Origin: Rachicladosporium sp. CCFEE 5018
Lineage: Eukaryota > Ascomycota > Dothideomycetes > Cladosporiales > Cladosporiaceae
Assembly (NCBI GenBank): GCA_002077045.2
Contig: KZ111141.1
Span: forward strand, 609,001 to 673,000
DNA: 64,000 nucleotides
Direction: 5' to 3'
Shown here: in pieces, positions 45,056 to 56,139 of the stretch
Layout: the number at the start of each line of letters is the position of its first letter
How positions within the stretch are numbered: the stretch's first letter is position 1
Position numbers and translations under genes: made by a program
The notes under the pieces: model-generated
Database searches by the model: none
What the model saw: only the letters and a program-made list of their open reading frames with translations
What the model was told of the DNA's origin: nothing

Positions 45056-48000
45056 ATGCCTCTCTTCTCGAGGAAGTCCAAAGCCCAGAAGGCCGAGAAA
45101 GCTGCAAAGGGTGGCAAGGCAGCGAAAGACGCCGTCGTTGCACCAGTTGCATCACCTCCAATTCCACCTCCTTCAGCTTTCAAGTCACGAGATGAGAAGA
45201 AAGCTGAGGTGACACCAGGCGCCCATGGTGCTCGCCCATCGAACGGACGCTTCTCACACGCCAACTCCAGCACGAGCAGCCTTCAACCACATCGTTTCAC
45301 GAGCAATGGACTAGCAAACAGCAGCACCGACTACTTCAGCAAGCCCGCGGGCGAAAGCCCCTCGATTGACAGCCCGAACCGCCAGAAGTCGAAACTGACG
45401 AAGGAACGCGGATGGACTAGCCCACATCATTCGGCAGATTCGGGCTACAGCTCTCCCGGCGCGCTCTTCAACAATGGCGCAGGTGTGCCAAGCGGAGGGC
45501 ACTCACCCGAAGGCTCAGTGAGCGCGCCGATGCTCAAGAAGAGCTCATTGCCCGAGATGACGCTCGGCGAGGAGCTTGCGCAGGATCCTGCATTCGCGAA
45601 GCCGTCCCCCATTGAGCTTACCATCGCCAACCTCGAGGGCAATCCAGGCTACTACCCGCCGAAGAGACCCGCAAAGTCCCCTGGTTATGTTGCTCCTCCC
45701 AGGCTCTTCGAACGCCAGAAGTCACAGCAACAGCTGAAAGAGCAGGCCGACCCAATCCTTGATCGCAGATCAGAAGCACCGACACGTAGTCTGGAGCAAT
45801 CCCAAGGCAGCCAGCGGGACGGAGACTACCAACGCAACGGTCCGTCGAAGTCGTCAGTGAGTCGGACCAACACCCGCTCGATTCGGCGGCCGGCTTCGCC
45901 TATTCAGGAGCACGTTGAACAATCTGCGGATGTTCGATGGCAAGCGACTACCCGAGACGACGTACACACCAAGACGGATCCGGACGCGGCAGTCCTCGCG
46001 ACCTCGCCTACTATCGTGACCGGCTCGTCGAAGCCATTCGATCGCAGACGCCAGACACTCACAGAGCAGCTCGAGGATGGCTCTTACTTCACCCGCAATG
46101 ACACGCCCGAATCTGGCGCTGTGCTCTCACGGCAAGGCTACTATAGTACTGCCTCGGACGATCGATCCGATTCAGTTCCGTCACATACTCGCGGCCGCGA
46201 TCCTCAGTCGTACTACGCAGAATCAGAACGTGGCAGCTCGCCGGTCCAGAACCGTCGCGCCTCGCAGGGCGATATGCTCAATCATACCCGACAGCGCAGC
46301 AACTCCACACCAACACTCAGCATGCTCAAGGGACTGAAGGTCAACAAGCGTGGCAAGATCTTGGATGAAGAGGGGGATCCAATTGGGGAGTTGATAGACG
46401 GCGACATTATGGACTGCGTCCGCCAGAAAGCCAATGCATATGGAGAGGTAATGGACGAATACGGCGGCGTTGTGGGACGAGTCCGCGCCATACCCAGAGA
46501 GAACCAGTCGCCACATCTTGGTCGGAGCGAGTCAAGGGCAAGCAGCTTCAGGCATACCTTCATGCTCCCTGCCAATATACCCAGTTTGGCGTCGTATGCT
46601 CAGTCACCGCCGCCCGACTTTTCGCGTCAAAGGTCACAAACTCTACAGCAGGGCCGATCCATTGAGCGTCTCGCCTCGCCTCCAGCACCGGAAGAGCCCA
46701 TCATGCCCTTCGCTTTGCCTATGCTGCCAGCTTCACCGACGCTGTCGAGGGTGGAGTCGCATGCCAGCGAGCCCATGGCTATTGAACTAGCTGCTGAGGA
46801 GATCCGGGTGCCTCAGGAGGCGTACGATCTCAGTGAGCCGTTCATGCCGCCACCGCATGTGCCTGCTAGATCATTGAAGAGGCCCGAGAGTCCAGCGGAG
46901 AGGTTCGAGCTGCAAGAGGCTGTAGCGAACGCTGTGCGTGAGGAGGAGGTAGTGAAGCCGACCCAGGCCGACTCAGCGTACGAGCAATCTGTGCCGTCCG
47001 AGGCGGAGGAAGAGGAGGCGCCGGTGACCGGGTCGATCCCTGCTGTTAAGGAAATGATACCTGTGCAAGCTCCTGTACAGCAACAAGAAGAAGAGGAAGA
47101 GGCCGTCGCGCCACCCAAGCCACTCCAGCTGGTAAACGCTAAGCCATCCCCAGCACTCAGGCGTGAGACAGTCCACTTCGCCAGTTCAGAGACCAGGGTG
47201 GAGCCACGCCAGGCTGACAGTGACGAGGAGGACACTTTCACTACATTCACGAAGCCTACGACTTCGATCCTCCGCCAGCAAGCCGATGAGACTGCCACCA
47301 AACCTCAGGCACAACAACAGGCTCGCTCTGCTGCATCTCGTGCCCTAGCCCGCAGCGTGAGCGAGAAGTTCGTACGACCTCCCATGCCACCGGTCCCAGA
47401 GCCAGACACCGGCCGCTGGTCACCGACACTCATGGCATACAAGGGAGGCGACCAAGCAAGTCGTGACCCAGCTGTCTCCAACGTCGTGGGTGCGCCGAAC
47501 AGGTCGAAGCCCCCTCCACTTCCCTCCTTCCCACGTCAAGCGTTCACTGGTGGCCTCCCGGGCAATAGCCCCTTCGCCAATGCTGGTGGGAGTGTAGGAC
47601 CTCTGGGTGGACCGCCTATGAACAGGCGCGTCACCACGAACGGTCTACCAATGGGTGGCAATAGTTTGGGCGTGCCTAGACTAGCGTTGAAGGCGAGATT
47701 CTCGACGCATTCGCCACTTGTCAGGAGCCCGTTGAGCAGCCATGGTGAGTCCGATCAGCACTTCCTGTACGCCGATCCATCAGTTGCTGACTTCACCTTC
47801 CCAGAAACCACACCACCAGAGAGCGACGACGGCCACAACCCTGACTCAGGGGACCGAATCATGCCAATGGACAATTATGCGAGGTTCGCTGCTCACTCTC
47901 GAGCTGCAAGTGTCCGCACGAACGCTTCAGTCGTCTCGGCTGGCACTGGGAAGCGGACGTACTTCACCCATGCTGGTCGCGTCACCGTGACCGACGGAGA

Positions 48001-48145
48001 GCTACCTCCTAGTGCAACGGCAATGAACAGTGTTGACAAGGCCGTGGATGAGGCCAAGGCAGAGAGAGAGGCGTCGAAGGGAAAGAAGGACGAGAAGAAG
48101 AAGAGCAAGTTGGGCGGTATGTTTGGGAAGAAGAATAAGACTTGA
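45056..48145 (+). CDS. DUF3659/LEA-like domain protein, 1029 aa, mostly disordered
   Basis: One exon. The start is ATG 45056 (MPLFSRKSKAQKAEKAAKGG), since the frame upstream has no ATG. The N-terminus is Lys/Ala-rich. Residues ~421-480 hold the only ordered motif, two short repeats of the DUF3659 type: LKVNKRGKILDEEGDPIGEL and ANAYGEVMDEYGGVVGRVR. The remainder is Pro/Ser/Glu-rich with many proline-directed sites, and the C-terminus is Lys-rich (KGKKDEKKKSKLGGMFGKK). The family occurs in filamentous fungi and is of unknown function; a scaffold or cortical role is only a guess. Confidence 0.8.
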   Translation: MPLFSRKSKAQKAEKAAKGGKAAKDAVVAPVASPPIPPPSAFKSRDEKKAEVTPGAHGARPSNGRFSHANSSTSSLQPHRFTSNGLANSSTDYFSKPAGESPSIDSPNRQKSKLTKERGWTSPHHSADSGYSSPGALFNNGAGVPSGGHSPEGSVSAPMLKKSSLPEMTLGEELAQDPAFAKPSPIELTIANLEGNPGYYPPKRPAKSPGYVAPPRLFERQKSQQQLKEQADPILDRRSEAPTRSLEQSQGSQRDGDYQRNGPSKSSVSRTNTRSIRRPASPIQEHVEQSADVRWQATTRDDVHTKTDPDAAVLATSPTIVTGSSKPFDRRRQTLTEQLEDGSYFTRNDTPESGAVLSRQGYYSTASDDRSDSVPSHTRGRDPQSYYAESERGSSPVQNRRASQGDMLNHTRQRSNSTPTLSMLKGLKVNKRGKILDEEGDPIGELIDGDIMDCVRQKANAYGEVMDEYGGVVGRVRAIPRENQSPHLGRSESRASSFRHTFMLPANIPSLASYAQSPPPDFSRQRSQTLQQGRSIERLASPPAPEEPIMPFALPMLPASPTLSRVESHASEPMAIELAAEEIRVPQEAYDLSEPFMPPPHVPARSLKRPESPAERFELQEAVANAVREEEVVKPTQADSAYEQSVPSEAEEEEAPVTGSIPAVKEMIPVQAPVQQQEEEEEAVAPPKPLQLVNAKPSPALRRETVHFASSETRVEPRQADSDEEDTFTTFTKPTTSILRQQADETATKPQAQQQARSAASRALARSVSEKFVRPPMPPVPEPDTGRWSPTLMAYKGGDQASRDPAVSNVVGAPNRSKPPPLPSFPRQAFTGGLPGNSPFANAGGSVGPLGGPPMNRRVTTNGLPMGGNSLGVPRLALKARFSTHSPLVRSPLSSHGESDQHFLYADPSVADFTFPETTPPESDDGHNPDSGDRIMPMDNYARFAAHSRAASVRTNASVVSAGTGKRTYFTHAGRVTVTDGELPPSATAMNSVDKAVDEAKAEREASKGKKDEKKKSKLGGMFGKKNKT

Positions 48146-48634
48146 GGAAGGTCAATCTCATTTGTGTTTTCTTGGATCGATATGGGTCGCTGTCGCTCAT
48201 TTAGCGGGATTTGGAACGGCGGATCAGGCCAGGCTCCGTTCGAGGGACAGGTATATACGAGAATGGGAGGTGTACTGTCTACACCTGGGGTTCACTGGCT
48301 CAAATATGAGATGTACAAACCAGTCATGGTGTTCATCATCAGCTGCTCACAGCACAGCCGCATGCTCCTTTCATGAACTCGAGTTCGACGAGTTGCTCCT
48401 GCACTCAGACGTGGCTCATTACTTCACTGCTTGACTTTGTTTCACTTCGGCTTACTCATTTCCTCCAGGCTACATCACCTCATCCAGACTGCCTCGCCGC
48501 GTTCACTGACAGCATGTGATGTAGGCTTGCCAATGACATAGTGTAGTCTTGTTCATTACTCTCCGACACTGCCTCGAGCATTCACGAGACGACTTGGTAC
48601 AATCTCTCAAACACGGAGCTCCCGATACACAGCC
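48146..48634. other. Intergenic region
   Basis: About 490 bp. No gene supported. Confidence 0.4.
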
Positions 48635-49741
48635 ATGCGCGCCGAGATTCTCCCCTACGCCAATGTGGTTGTTAGAGTCGACGGCCGCAAACTCAAGGAG
48701 TACCACATCGAGCGATCCGGGGACGATGCGCCAAATACCGCTACAGCGTATATTGAGGCCAAATTTGGTGCTCACTTTTCCGTCGACCTTGAGCTGGGCA
48801 GTTACTTCCCTCACAAGGAGGATCACCTTAAATCCTCTGTCAGCGCGGACGGGATCAACGTGCGGGTCATCATCCTTACGCCAGGCCGTCACCGCCATGG
48901 CTCGATCAATGGTGCGATCAACACTACCGCAGCGGGTAATACGCTTCGGCGTTTCGCTTTCGCTGACCTTGTCAAGAGTATGCATTTTCACACGAAGTAG
49001 AGCATGACTGACATTCGATGTAGCCGATGAGGTCGCCAAAGTCCCCGGGAAGAAAACGCTGAGCACTTTGGGCGAGATTAAGGTCGAACTGAGCCGATGT
49101 CGTATAGTAGCAGGAGAAGCCAGCTGGAAACACAAGACCTTAAGTCTCCCAGCGTCCGCTAGCAATCCGGAGAAGGCACTCAAGGGTCGCGCCCTGGGTA
49201 GCCACACAGTGTCAGTACCGGTTTACGAGTCCTACTGTTCGTCGGCTCTATGATTGACATAGCCGTAGTTTAGGTATACCGGAGAAGTGGAAGGACAAGA
49301 GCCGCGTAGACCTCGAGTATCCCTATGGCCGAAGCCCGATCGCTACCTACATATTCCGCTATCGCACACACAGTTAGCGACCCCCGCTCAATAGACACTG
49401 ACGCCCGCTAATATTCCACAGGCGATCTTGAAAACGAGGGCATCCTGAAGCGTTCGCTGTCCCCTGTGCCCTTGGAGGACCGCGACCCAGACACGCTGAC
49501 CCTTGAGGAGGGCCGAGAGCTCGCGCGTCGCAACAAGGCGGAGAGAGAGCGTTCAGTTGCCGTCAGGAAGGAAGGCCAGCGTTTAAAGCGTGCCCGATCC
49601 AGCAACAGCACGGCGAGCAGTCCTAGTGAGCCAGGTCCACCGAATGATGATGGTGAGATGAAGATTGCTGAAGGCGGTCGCTTAGGGAAGCGCGCGAGGC
49701 GTGCTGCAGAGTCAGAGGTCATTGACTTGTCGGCTGACTAG
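48635..49741 (+). CDS. DUF7918-type protein, intact copy
   Basis: Four exons: 48635-48977, 49024-49210, 49269-49372 and 49422-49741; all junctions are canonical and in frame; 317 aa. The start reads MRAEILPYANVVVRVDGRKL, followed by AYIEAKFGAHFSV and HLKSSVSADGINV. The mid-region has TLGEIKVELSRC and PEKALKGRALGSHTV, then the closing motif LEYPYGRSPIATYIFRYRTH. The last exon is a helical Arg/Lys-rich tail (LTLEEGRELARRNKAERER) ending ESEVIDLSAD. This layout matches the fungal DUF7918 family, which is abundant and of unknown role; the basic tail suggests a nuclear protein. A related but disrupted gene is at 56810-58243. Confidence 0.8.
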
Positions 49742-50188
49742 AATCGACGCTGTATGAGCTGTCCCGAGGAGGGAGGCGTCGTTCTTGGCTCAATAACAGA
49801 CGCTATAGCCGCTCAGTTGTCGAAGATGGACACATGAAGACTGGCTAGGCAGCTGCGACTCTGTTGACTCAACACGCGCCAGACTGCTTGAGATCGCTTC
49901 AGATGAAAGGTGAACTAGAGTGGCGATGATGTATGATATGAGCAGTACATTAGTGAACCCGTGATCGTGCTGCACAGCAGAGCAGCCCTCACGCATTCCG
50001 ATCTTCCCCGCTCGAGCTTTCTCAACTGCATCTTGACCTCGTAACTTCCAAGCCTATCGAGAGTAAGCTGCCATGGCGCACTCCACAGCTCGACGTGTCC
50101 CAACGTGGATATCCACATGTTTGCCATGTGGATATGAATGTCTCTCCGGTACTGACTCCGAGGTGTTGATGGTTTTGGACGTGCCGCC
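49742..50188. other. Intergenic region
   Basis: About 450 bp. No gene supported. Confidence 0.4.
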
Positions 50189-51869
50189 ATGAACGAGAAT
50201 ACACGCCCTCGAGCGGATGGAGACGGGAGGAGCAATGGCACCGCACACAGCACGGCGATCGATGGGAAACGCAGCAATGAAATCCAGCAAGACGCTCCCG
50301 TGAAGAATCTTCATATCTCGCAACCCAATGGCCACACAATTCCTTCCTCCATCTCCGCCGCGCAAGCCAAAGCCTACAGCCACAAGTACAAGCATGCCTT
50401 CGCCATACACCGAGAGGCCCACGTCTCATGCCTCACTCGCGATTCCCCGAAGACAGTGTCCTTTAATGGGTTCAAAGGCTTAGCGCATCTCGTTCTCGCG
50501 ACCTCAATACTGCGTCTCATGATCGAGAACTTCAAGAAGTACGGTATTAGAGTAACAATATCTGCGAGTGGACCCTCCAGGAGCGATACGATCTATGGAA
50601 CGATACTGTATCTGACGGTGCCTTGTCATCTATTCGTGGCGTATGGGATCGAGGTTATTGCTGCGTGGTATGCGAGGGAGGCTGTGGGGAGGGTGAAGAA
50701 GAGCGAGTGTGAGGAGAGGGATAGGCAATTGGACGTTGAGAGACGGGCTCTGAGGGATCTGTGGTGGAGGATTGCCATCGCGCATGCTGTGAACGCGACT
50801 TGCAATCTGGTGGTCTCCTCCGCGGTCGTGTATTGGTACATCGAAAATCCAGGTATGCCTCCCCTTCCCCCATGTCCATCCCGACAGTGTCTAACACCCC
50901 GCGGGCATCGGCTTCATCCACACCCTCCACGCCACAATCGTCTGGCTAAAAACAATCTCCTACGCCTTCACAAACCGCGACCTCCGGCACGCCTTCCTCT
51001 CGCCCCCACCACCCCACCCTACCCTGCCTCCCCTTTACGCCTTCCTCCCCTACCCCTCAAACATCACCCTCCCAAACCTCTGCTACTTCTGGTGGGCTCC
51101 AACACTGATCTATCAACCCCTCTATCCCCGCACGCCCTCCATACGCTGGACCTTCATCCTCAAACGCCTTGCCGAAGCAACCCTAGCAATCGCCCTGATC
51201 TACCTTACCTGCGCGCAATACGCCGTGCCCTTACTCGATAACAGTCTCCCCGAGATCAGCCATCTAAACCTCCTAAACATCACTGAGCGCGTGCTCAAAC
51301 TAAGCACCATCTCCCTGATCTGCTGGCTAGCAGGGTTCTACGCCCTGTTCCAATCTCTACTAAACGCCCTGGCCGAACTAATGACCTTCGGCGACCGAGA
51401 TTTCTACGGCGACTGGTGGAATTGCTCTGATGTACGCTCCTACTGGACTTCCTGGAACAAGCCCGTTGCACACTTCATGAAACGACATATCTACGCCCCG
51501 TTGGTAGGCCGCGGCGTGCCGCCCCCAGCAGCCCAAATCCTCACTTTCCTGTTCTCCGCCGCTTTACACGAGCTACTCGTCGGTGTGCCGACGCACTCCA
51601 TACTAGGGCTAGCGTTCATGGGCATGGTGGTGCAGATCCCGCTTATATTCCTCACTGACCTGTTCTCAAGAAGAGGGAAGAAAGCGGGAGGGGAGTGGGG
51701 CTGGAGGGAGACGGTAGGGAATTGGGTCTTCTGGGCGAGTTTTTGTCTTGTCGGTCAGCCGATTGCGGCTTTGGGGTATTATTTCGCGTGGCAGGCGAAG
51801 TATGGAAGGCCCGGGGAGATTGAGCGGCCGGATTTGGGGGAACTGTTTGGGGGAGGGCAAAAGTCATGA
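50189..51869 (+). CDS. Diacylglycerol/sterol O-acyltransferase (DGAT1/ARE2-type MBOAT)
   Basis: Exons 50189-50852 and 50905-51869; 542 aa. After a soluble N-terminus (~95 residues), several membrane segments follow. Family marks include FYGDWWNC (residue ~395) and the catalytic His in AALHELLVGVP. SYAFTNRDLR and FWWAPTLIYQ are typical of the ACAT/DGAT1 branch. The enzyme esterifies diacylglycerol or sterol with acyl-CoA in the ER membrane for lipid droplets. The 52-nt intron has a normal donor (GTATGC) and CTAAC branch but ends in GG (50903-50904) instead of AG. The frame demands this junction, so a G-for-A change at the acceptor, real or an error, is likely. Confidence 0.88.
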
Positions 51870-52253
51870 CAGGATGTTCGCTGCTGGGGATGAAAAGTGG
51901 CACGGTGGAGAGATGTGGGCAGTATGCCATATGGCTTGATGACAGATGCAGACGTGACACAGCAGTCAGTGATGAACACAGCTTTTTCATTCTCCGAGTC
52001 CAGACTCTGCCAAGCGATGTCACTGATGATCCGCCCGGGCTCAAATGATGGCATGGCAAACGTCCCCGCCAGCTCGAGAGCGGTGCGCCAAAAACGCCCA
52101 GTGCCACAATCCTGCTTACCTGATTCGCTAATCCGCAGTGCCTTGCCTCCCCCTCCTCGTAAGTGCGGTTCGCTGAACAACACCCACTTAAGTTTCTGCT
52201 CAAATGGATGCCGTTCCAATTTATAGCTTGCTGCACAAAAGCCATACCCCACC
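51870..52253. other. Convergent intergenic region
   Basis: About 380 bp between DGAT and the small minus-strand ORF. No gene supported. Confidence 0.4.
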
Positions 52254-52574
52254 TCAAGGATCCGAAATCGACGCTCCGAAGAACAGAGCCGCATCAAAAG
52301 CTCTCATTCGCTGTTTGTTGCGCTGCCGTTCCTCCTTGACAGCTTTCGCATGCTCCTTCATAGCCTGGTCGTAAGATGAGCGCGTTGACCAGGCGCCATT
52401 GGAGGACCACGAGGGAGCAGGGGAGCGTAGCATCCAATAATCGATCGAAGTGAAAGAGCCTGTGTAGCTTGGTGCACGAGTGTGGCAAGGCGTCCAGCTG
52501 CCTTCTCCTGGATACTCGCACTTTCCCTCGTAATCAAGCTCGTCCCCGTAGCGTTCCAATTCGGCGTCCGACAT
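52254..52574 (-). CDS. Small hypothetical protein (106 aa) directly downstream of PKA
   Basis: An ATG-started frame of 106 codons whose start lies only 3 nt after the PKA stop codon on the same strand. The composition is protein-like: acidic N-terminus (MSDAELERYGDELDYEGKCE), aromatic/Ser-rich middle, and a basic helical end (KEHAKAVKEERQRNKQRMR). No family recognised. There is no space for a promoter, so it would need an internal promoter, reinitiation, or alternative splicing of the PKA transcript. It may simply be an open frame in the PKA 3' UTR. Confidence 0.4.
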   Translation of the reverse strand: MSDAELERYGDELDYEGKCEYPGEGSWTPCHTRAPSYTGSFTSIDYWMLRSPAPSWSSNGAWSTRSSYDQAMKEHAKAVKEERQRNKQRMRAFDAALFFGASISDP

Positions 52575-52577
52575 GGA

Positions 52578-54145
52578 CTAAAAGTCGGGAAACAGCTTGC
52601 CGTGTCTGATGGATAGAGTCAGTATATCAGCAGCTGCGGAGAAGTCCCAAGACAACTCACGGATCATCCCCTCCCTGCCCATAGGCCTCCGTCTCCTCGG
52701 GATACTTATCGAACAAACTCGCATCTCCCACCCCACCCTTCACCGGCGGCACATACGGCGCATCAATATCCTTCTTCGCAAGCCTCTCCCACGTCACCTC
52801 CGCGAACCAAGGATGCGTCATCACATCTCTGCTCCCTCCATGCAAGTTTCCGAGACGTTTCGTGAGGTCTGAAGTGATCAACTTGACGAGCAAGTCTTGG
52901 GCGTCAGGGTGGATGTAAGGCGGGTACTTGACGCGGCCTTTGAGGATGTTTTCGTAGATTTTGAGGGGCGAGCCGGAGTCCCAGAAAGGGGTGAAGCCGC
53001 AGAGCATTTCGAAGATGAGGATGCCGAGGGACCACCTGCGCGGTTTGTCAGTACTGTCATGCTGGCTTGAAGAGGATTCAAGCACTCACCAATCGACACT
53101 CTTGTTGTATCCCTTTGAGCTCACGACTTCCGGCGCGAGATAGTCGGGCGTCCCGCACAGCGTCCATGTGATGTCGGGCACCTCCTTCGCGAACCCAAAA
53201 TCAGTAATCTTGAGATGTCCATGCCGATCGAGTAGTAAGTTCTCCGGCTTCAGGTCGCGATAGATGATATTCGCACTATGCAGGTAGTCCAACGCAAGCG
53301 TGACCTCTGCGGCGTAGAACTTCGCGACCGGATTAGGGAATCGCTGTACACACTACTGTCAGCCAATCGCCACCCACACCCAAACTGCAATAACATACCT
53401 GACTCTTCCGCAACAAGCTAAACAACTCCCCACCCTCAATGAAGTCCATAACCATATACAAGTTCTTCCCATCCTGAAAGGTACCCCAGAGCGTGATCAA
53501 AAAAGGATGCTTACACCTCTGCAGCATCCTCCTCTCATCATTCGTATGCTCCACCTGCTTCATCTTCACCACCTGCTGTTTCTTCAACACCTTGACAGCA
53601 TAGAATCGCTGATTGTGTTTCGACTGCACGAGATGCACGCGGCCGAACGACCCAGTCCCGAGTGTCCGTGAGATCGTAAAGTCTGTCAGAGTATACTTCC
53701 CTTTGGTCTCACGTACGGGATTCCCACGGGCGTTCTGGGTGGCTAGACCGAGAGCTGATTGCGCGGAGGAAGCGGCCGTCTGGCTGCTGTATGCGCTGTC
53801 ATTCTGCGAGGCGCTGCCGTTGTTGCCACCATAATCGGGGCCGTTGATCATGTTCTTGATAGAAGGGACATTCTGGGTGTTGGCCGTGGGGTTCTGCCCG
53901 ACGATCTGGTTATTGTTGTTCATCTGCTCGGCTGGCTTGGGCGAGGTTGGGATTGCCGAGGGGTTGGTCCGGTTGGTAGTGCTCTCCGGCTCGCTGAACA
54001 GCGTGCTGTTCTTGGAGATTGTGGGCGAGAGCGGGGTGTTGTTGGACGTGACGCGGTCCAAGGTCGGGGAGGTGGGGGAGTTGAGATCGTTTGACTCTTG
54101 CGAGTCTTTGGTGCGCTTCTTCTTCAGGAAACCGAGCGAGGGCAT
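52578..54145 (-). CDS. cAMP-dependent protein kinase catalytic subunit
   Basis: Exons 54145-53399, 53343-53090, 53035-52661 and 52605-52578; all introns are GT..AG and in frame; 467 aa. The N-terminal ~150 residues are Asn/Ser-rich and disordered. The kinase domain follows: glycine loop GTGSFGRVHLV, lysine in YAVKVLKK, catalytic loop YRDLKPENLLLD, DFGFAKEV, activation loop TWTLCGTPDYLAPE (phosphorylatable Thr), and VDWWSLGILIFEM recreated by splicing. The AGC tail ends HGKLFPDF, recovered only through a 28-nt last exon; this F-x-x-F-type end is typical of PKA. It phosphorylates targets when cAMP releases the regulatory subunit, controlling growth and nutrient responses. Confidence 0.95.
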
Positions 54146-54897
54146 GGGCGCAGTGGGGGGAGGGTTCGCGTGGAGCGTCGTGCTCTCCCTGCTTGCTTGC
54201 TGTGCTCTGCGGCGGAGCGGGTCGGCGCGGACAGCTGCGTTGTCTTGTCTGTATGTGGGTCAGACAATGGTGTATTGCTGCACCATGCGCATGTAGCCAG
54301 GTGCTGGTCGAGCAAGGTAGGTCGCCGGAGAGTGGAGCGTGTGCGCTGCAGCAATCGAGATGGCTATTGCACGGCCTCTACCAGTGAATGTAGTAACTTG
54401 TCGACGGTTGCGATGACGTCCCGACCACAATGATGACCACACACAGTATTGTCCTGCGTAGAGTGAAGGTGGTGCTGACGACTCTCCTCTCTAATGCCCT
54501 GCTTTGCGGATGGCTGGGGCACAGGGAGCTGTGGGCGGGGACGGCAAGCTTCGGTCCTGATTGGGATTGCCAGAGGAATGAATTCGTCGTGTCGGGACAA
54601 CGCCAAGTCACTTCTTGTCAGTATGTAAGATAGATTGTGAGCTTCGTGTGCGTTGCCGTCGCCCAAGTGTATTCGGTGTAATCGTCACAATAGGAAGAAG
54701 CAAGACCGCCCGCTCTCCACCCTGTCGCTTCCTACGCACTGCTGCAAGCGAGCGATCCAGGCACGACTCGACCCCGCAGTAGCGACAAAACCCACATGGC
54801 AATCCGGTCCGATCAACTTGTAATCATTACTGTGCTATGTGCCTCAGGCCCAGCCGACCTATGTACAATCATCCAGTCGTGACATCTTCCTCTACGA
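54146..54897. promoter_or_regulatory. Upstream region of the PKA gene
   Basis: About 750 bp between the PKA start and the end of the transporter gene on the same strand. No gene supported. Confidence 0.4.
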
Positions 54898-56139
54898 TCA
54901 AACAACAGCCTCCGGTCTCTCAACTCTCCTCCTCGCCGTCCCCACCCCAGCAACCCCCCGCTCCTGATTCTCCCCCAACCAAGGCTTCTTACTCTCCCCC
55001 AAAATCCCCTTCTCACTAAAGTAATACACAAAGTGCCCCAGGATAATCAGACAGAACGCAATAGGATACAAGTAATGAATGTGATACCCAAACACGCTCG
55101 TCCCAATCGCCACGCCCCAGAAATTCGCCGTCAACAACCCAATACTGAAGAACGCCGCGCTCGCCATGCGGAAAACAATAGGTGCAAGCGAGTAGAACAA
55201 CGTAAGAATGAACGTGTACCCCACAAGATAGCCAGCTATCTTGGAGTTCCAGACCGCGGCTTGAAGCGCTTCGCGGTCGAAAATCGCGGCCTGGATGCCA
55301 ATGATGAACATACCCCAGAAGCTCAGCTGGCCAAGAACCTCGTAGAGAGGCCGCTTGGACGTCAGGAACTCCTCGAAGACATTCGTGAAGCCGTAACAAG
55401 TCGCGCCGAGCAATGCAAAGAGGTCTCCTTTCACGGCGCTAAGCGCCGGCCCGCCGTTACTCCCCGTGATGTGGTCGCTGGCGATGAGGATCCCGAGGCC
55501 GCCGCAGCAGACTAGGATGCCGATGTATGGCGCAATGTGGTAGCGGACTTTGAGGAAGATGAGCGAGATTGCCACGACGACCGCGATGGCCCAGAAGTTT
55601 ATTAGCTGCGCGGAGAGGATTGTCGTGTAGCGGTAAGCTAGCACGGTGAAGTAGTTTCCTTGCACATCGAAGAAAGCGAGGATGAAGTACCGCCAGCCGT
55701 CTCTGAAGACCATTTTCGCCCAGCCGGTGGGGCCGTACTTGTAGATCGTCCAACTGGTGTAGATTAACGTGAGCAGAATGTAAGTGAAGAGCGTTTGGAA
55801 GGCTGGGATGTTGGTTCCGGCTATGCTAAGAAGTGTAGACAGCGTGTTCGTGCCGGTCACGGCGATTGCCAGGGCCTGCGAGAGCGCGAGGACGAAGTAG
55901 AATTGCTTCGTCTTGAGGAAGGCGAAGCGGCCGGCTTTTGGCGCCTCGAGCTCGTCCGTGTTGAGAGCTGCATTGTGGTTGGAGGGATTGGAGTCTAGCA
56001 TTTCGACCGCGCCGTGCTGGTTCGCATTGCGGGCGGCTAGAGAAGATTCGCCCGAGGAGCCAGTGGGTGAGTCGGATGTGCCTTTTGGTCGCACGCTGTA
56101 GTGTTCAATTGGAGTGTTCGATGCGATGTGGTCGGCCAT
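54898..56139 (-). CDS. SLC35F-type (DUF914) transporter
   Basis: One exon, 413 aa. The start is placed at the ATG of MADHIASNTP, because the frame upstream has no earlier ATG. A ~85-residue soluble N-terminus precedes about ten membrane segments. Recognisable pieces are QALAIAVTGTNTLSTLL, FDVQGNYFTVLAYRYTT, ILSAQLINFWAI and LFALLGATCYGFTNVFEE, which together fit the SLC35F1/F2 group of the drug/metabolite transporter superfamily. The mammalian relative SLC35F2 transports purine-like substrates; the fungal substrate is unknown. The basic C-terminal tail is cytosolic by prediction. Confidence 0.92.
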   Translation of the reverse strand: MADHIASNTPIEHYSVRPKGTSDSPTGSSGESSLAARNANQHGAVEMLDSNPSNHNAALNTDELEAPKAGRFAFLKTKQFYFVLALSQALAIAVTGTNTLSTLLSIAGTNIPAFQTLFTYILLTLIYTSWTIYKYGPTGWAKMVFRDGWRYFILAFFDVQGNYFTVLAYRYTTILSAQLINFWAIAVVVAISLIFLKVRYHIAPYIGILVCCGGLGILIASDHITGSNGGPALSAVKGDLFALLGATCYGFTNVFEEFLTSKRPLYEVLGQLSFWGMFIIGIQAAIFDREALQAAVWNSKIAGYLVGYTFILTLFYSLAPIVFRMASAAFFSIGLLTANFWGVAIGTSVFGYHIHYLYPIAFCLIILGHFVYYFSEKGILGESKKPWLGENQERGVAGVGTARRRVERPEAVV

